Assembly (NCBI RefSeq): GCF_033001325.1
Contig: NZ_CP133111.1
Coordinates: 2,604,001-2,668,000, forward strand
Direction of reading: 5' to 3'
DNA from: Rhodopseudomonas sp. BAL398
GTDB lineage: Bacteria > Pseudomonadota > Alphaproteobacteria > Rhizobiales > Xanthobacteraceae
DNA: 64,000 bases
Below, one piece after another: positions 63,686-64,000 of the stretch (the first letter of the stretch is position 1; each line of letters starts with the position of its first letter). A model generated the notes under the pieces. That model had not been told where the DNA came from. It saw only the letters and a program-made list of their open reading frames with translations, and made no database searches. The position numbers and the translations under genes were made by a program.

Positions 63686-64000
63686 ATTCCAATCGATGCG
63701 AAGAAGATCGCGAACACGCCGTCCATCACGATGACCAGGAAGATCCCCTTCACCACCGAGGCGGTGGTGTGCTGGCCCAGCGACTCGGCGCTGCCCTGCA
63801 CCGCGAGCCCCTCGACGCAGGCGACGATGCCGATCACGATCGCCATCACCGGCGCCTTGATCATGCCGACGGTGAAGTGATTGATCGAGATTGCGTCGCG
63901 CAGCCGCAGCAGAAAGGCGTCCGGATCGACGCCGCCATAGAGCCAGGCCACCAGGCCGCCGCCATACAGCGCGGCGATCACGCCGAGAAAGGTCAGGATC
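63682..64000 (-). CDS. mlaE: MlaE-type permease, C-terminal part (5' end outside window)
   Basis: These are the last 105 or so residues of the MlaE/YrbE permease. They include a membrane helix (ILTFLGVIAALYGGGLVAWL), FLLRLRDAISINHFTVGMIK, the conserved block APVMAIVIGIVACVEGLAVQ, and a terminal helix (GIFLVIVMDGVFAIFFASIGM). The frame is open to the window edge. The full protein is usually 250-380 residues. Confidence 0.9.
   Translation of the reverse strand, partial: ILTFLGVIAALYGGGLVAWLYGGVDPDAFLLRLRDAISINHFTVGMIKAPVMAIVIGIVACVEGLAVQGSAESLGQHTTASVVKGIFLVIVMDGVFAIFFASIGM

Overview
The window is a high-GC alphaproteobacterial chromosome segment. Its gene content points to the Bradyrhizobiaceae, most likely Rhodopseudomonas or a close relative (inference). 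The pointers are FlbT/FlaF flagellin control, large flagellins, a thioredoxin-reductase-like ferredoxin-NADP+ reductase, CowN (a nitrogenase-sustaining protein), a giant polar-growth-ring-like protein and CtrA-type boxes. No rRNA, tRNA or CRISPR array was recognised.

Layout. (1) 1-16.05 kb is a flagellar block: the end of flgI, a flgJ-type rod-binding gene, a flgN-like chaperone and a FlaG-like gene on the plus strand; then flaF, flbT, three large tandem flagellins, flgL, flgK and flgE on the minus strand. (2) 16.3-22 kb is an efflux/ABC operon (HlyD adaptor, RbbA-type fused ATPase-permease, second permease) divergent from its probable TetR regulator, with a palindrome between them. (3) 22.1-27.7 kb holds an autotransporter, a lone HerA-type ATPase, a Tat-exported DUF411 protein and a small hypothetical. 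(4) 27.6-30.1 kb holds two type II toxin-antitoxin loci whose toxins (yoeB, parE) are both cut short, around a DUF1003 protein and msrB. (5) 30.2-37 kb is mixed housekeeping and stress genes: an FAD oxidoreductase, a SixA-like phosphatase, UspA, membrane proteins, a DUF892 protein with an EcfG-like promoter, a YbhN-like protein and an intact parDE. (6) 37.1-42.8 kb holds an exported SGNH hydrolase, cowN, a fourfold 193-bp tandem repeat, a DUF2147 protein and an L,D-transpeptidase. (7) 42.8-44.9 kb is a nest of interspersed repeats carrying hicBA and an unlisted 38-residue exported peptide. (8) 44.9-47.4 kb holds ferredoxin reductase, a thioesterase, a 2Fe-2S ferredoxin and an Hpt protein. (9) 47.75-53.8 kb is one 2021-residue membrane-anchored repeat protein resembling the growth-pole-ring protein GPR/RgsE, with a perfect CtrA box upstream and a strong terminator downstream. 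(10) 54-61.2 kb looks less GC-rich and accessory: an XRE regulator divergent from a methyltransferase, an exported six-hairpin-type protein and an exported 1322-residue TPR/coiled-coil protein of unknown role. (11) 62-64 kb is an Mla-type lipid transport operon (mlaE, mlaF, mlaD) running off the end.

How the parts fit. The flagellar genes make the P-ring, rod, hook, junction and filament, with FlbT/FlaF probably controlling flagellin output. CtrA boxes upstream of the first flagellin and of the GPR-like gene suggest that motility and polar growth share cell-cycle control. The lone antitoxins, interspersed palindromic repeats and tandem amplifications mark 27-45 kb as a flexible region. The least explained items are the 1322-residue exported protein with its glycosidase-like neighbour, the toxin-less antitoxin cassette between direct repeats of the msrB 3' end, and the GPR-like protein's array of thirteen 44-residue repeats.
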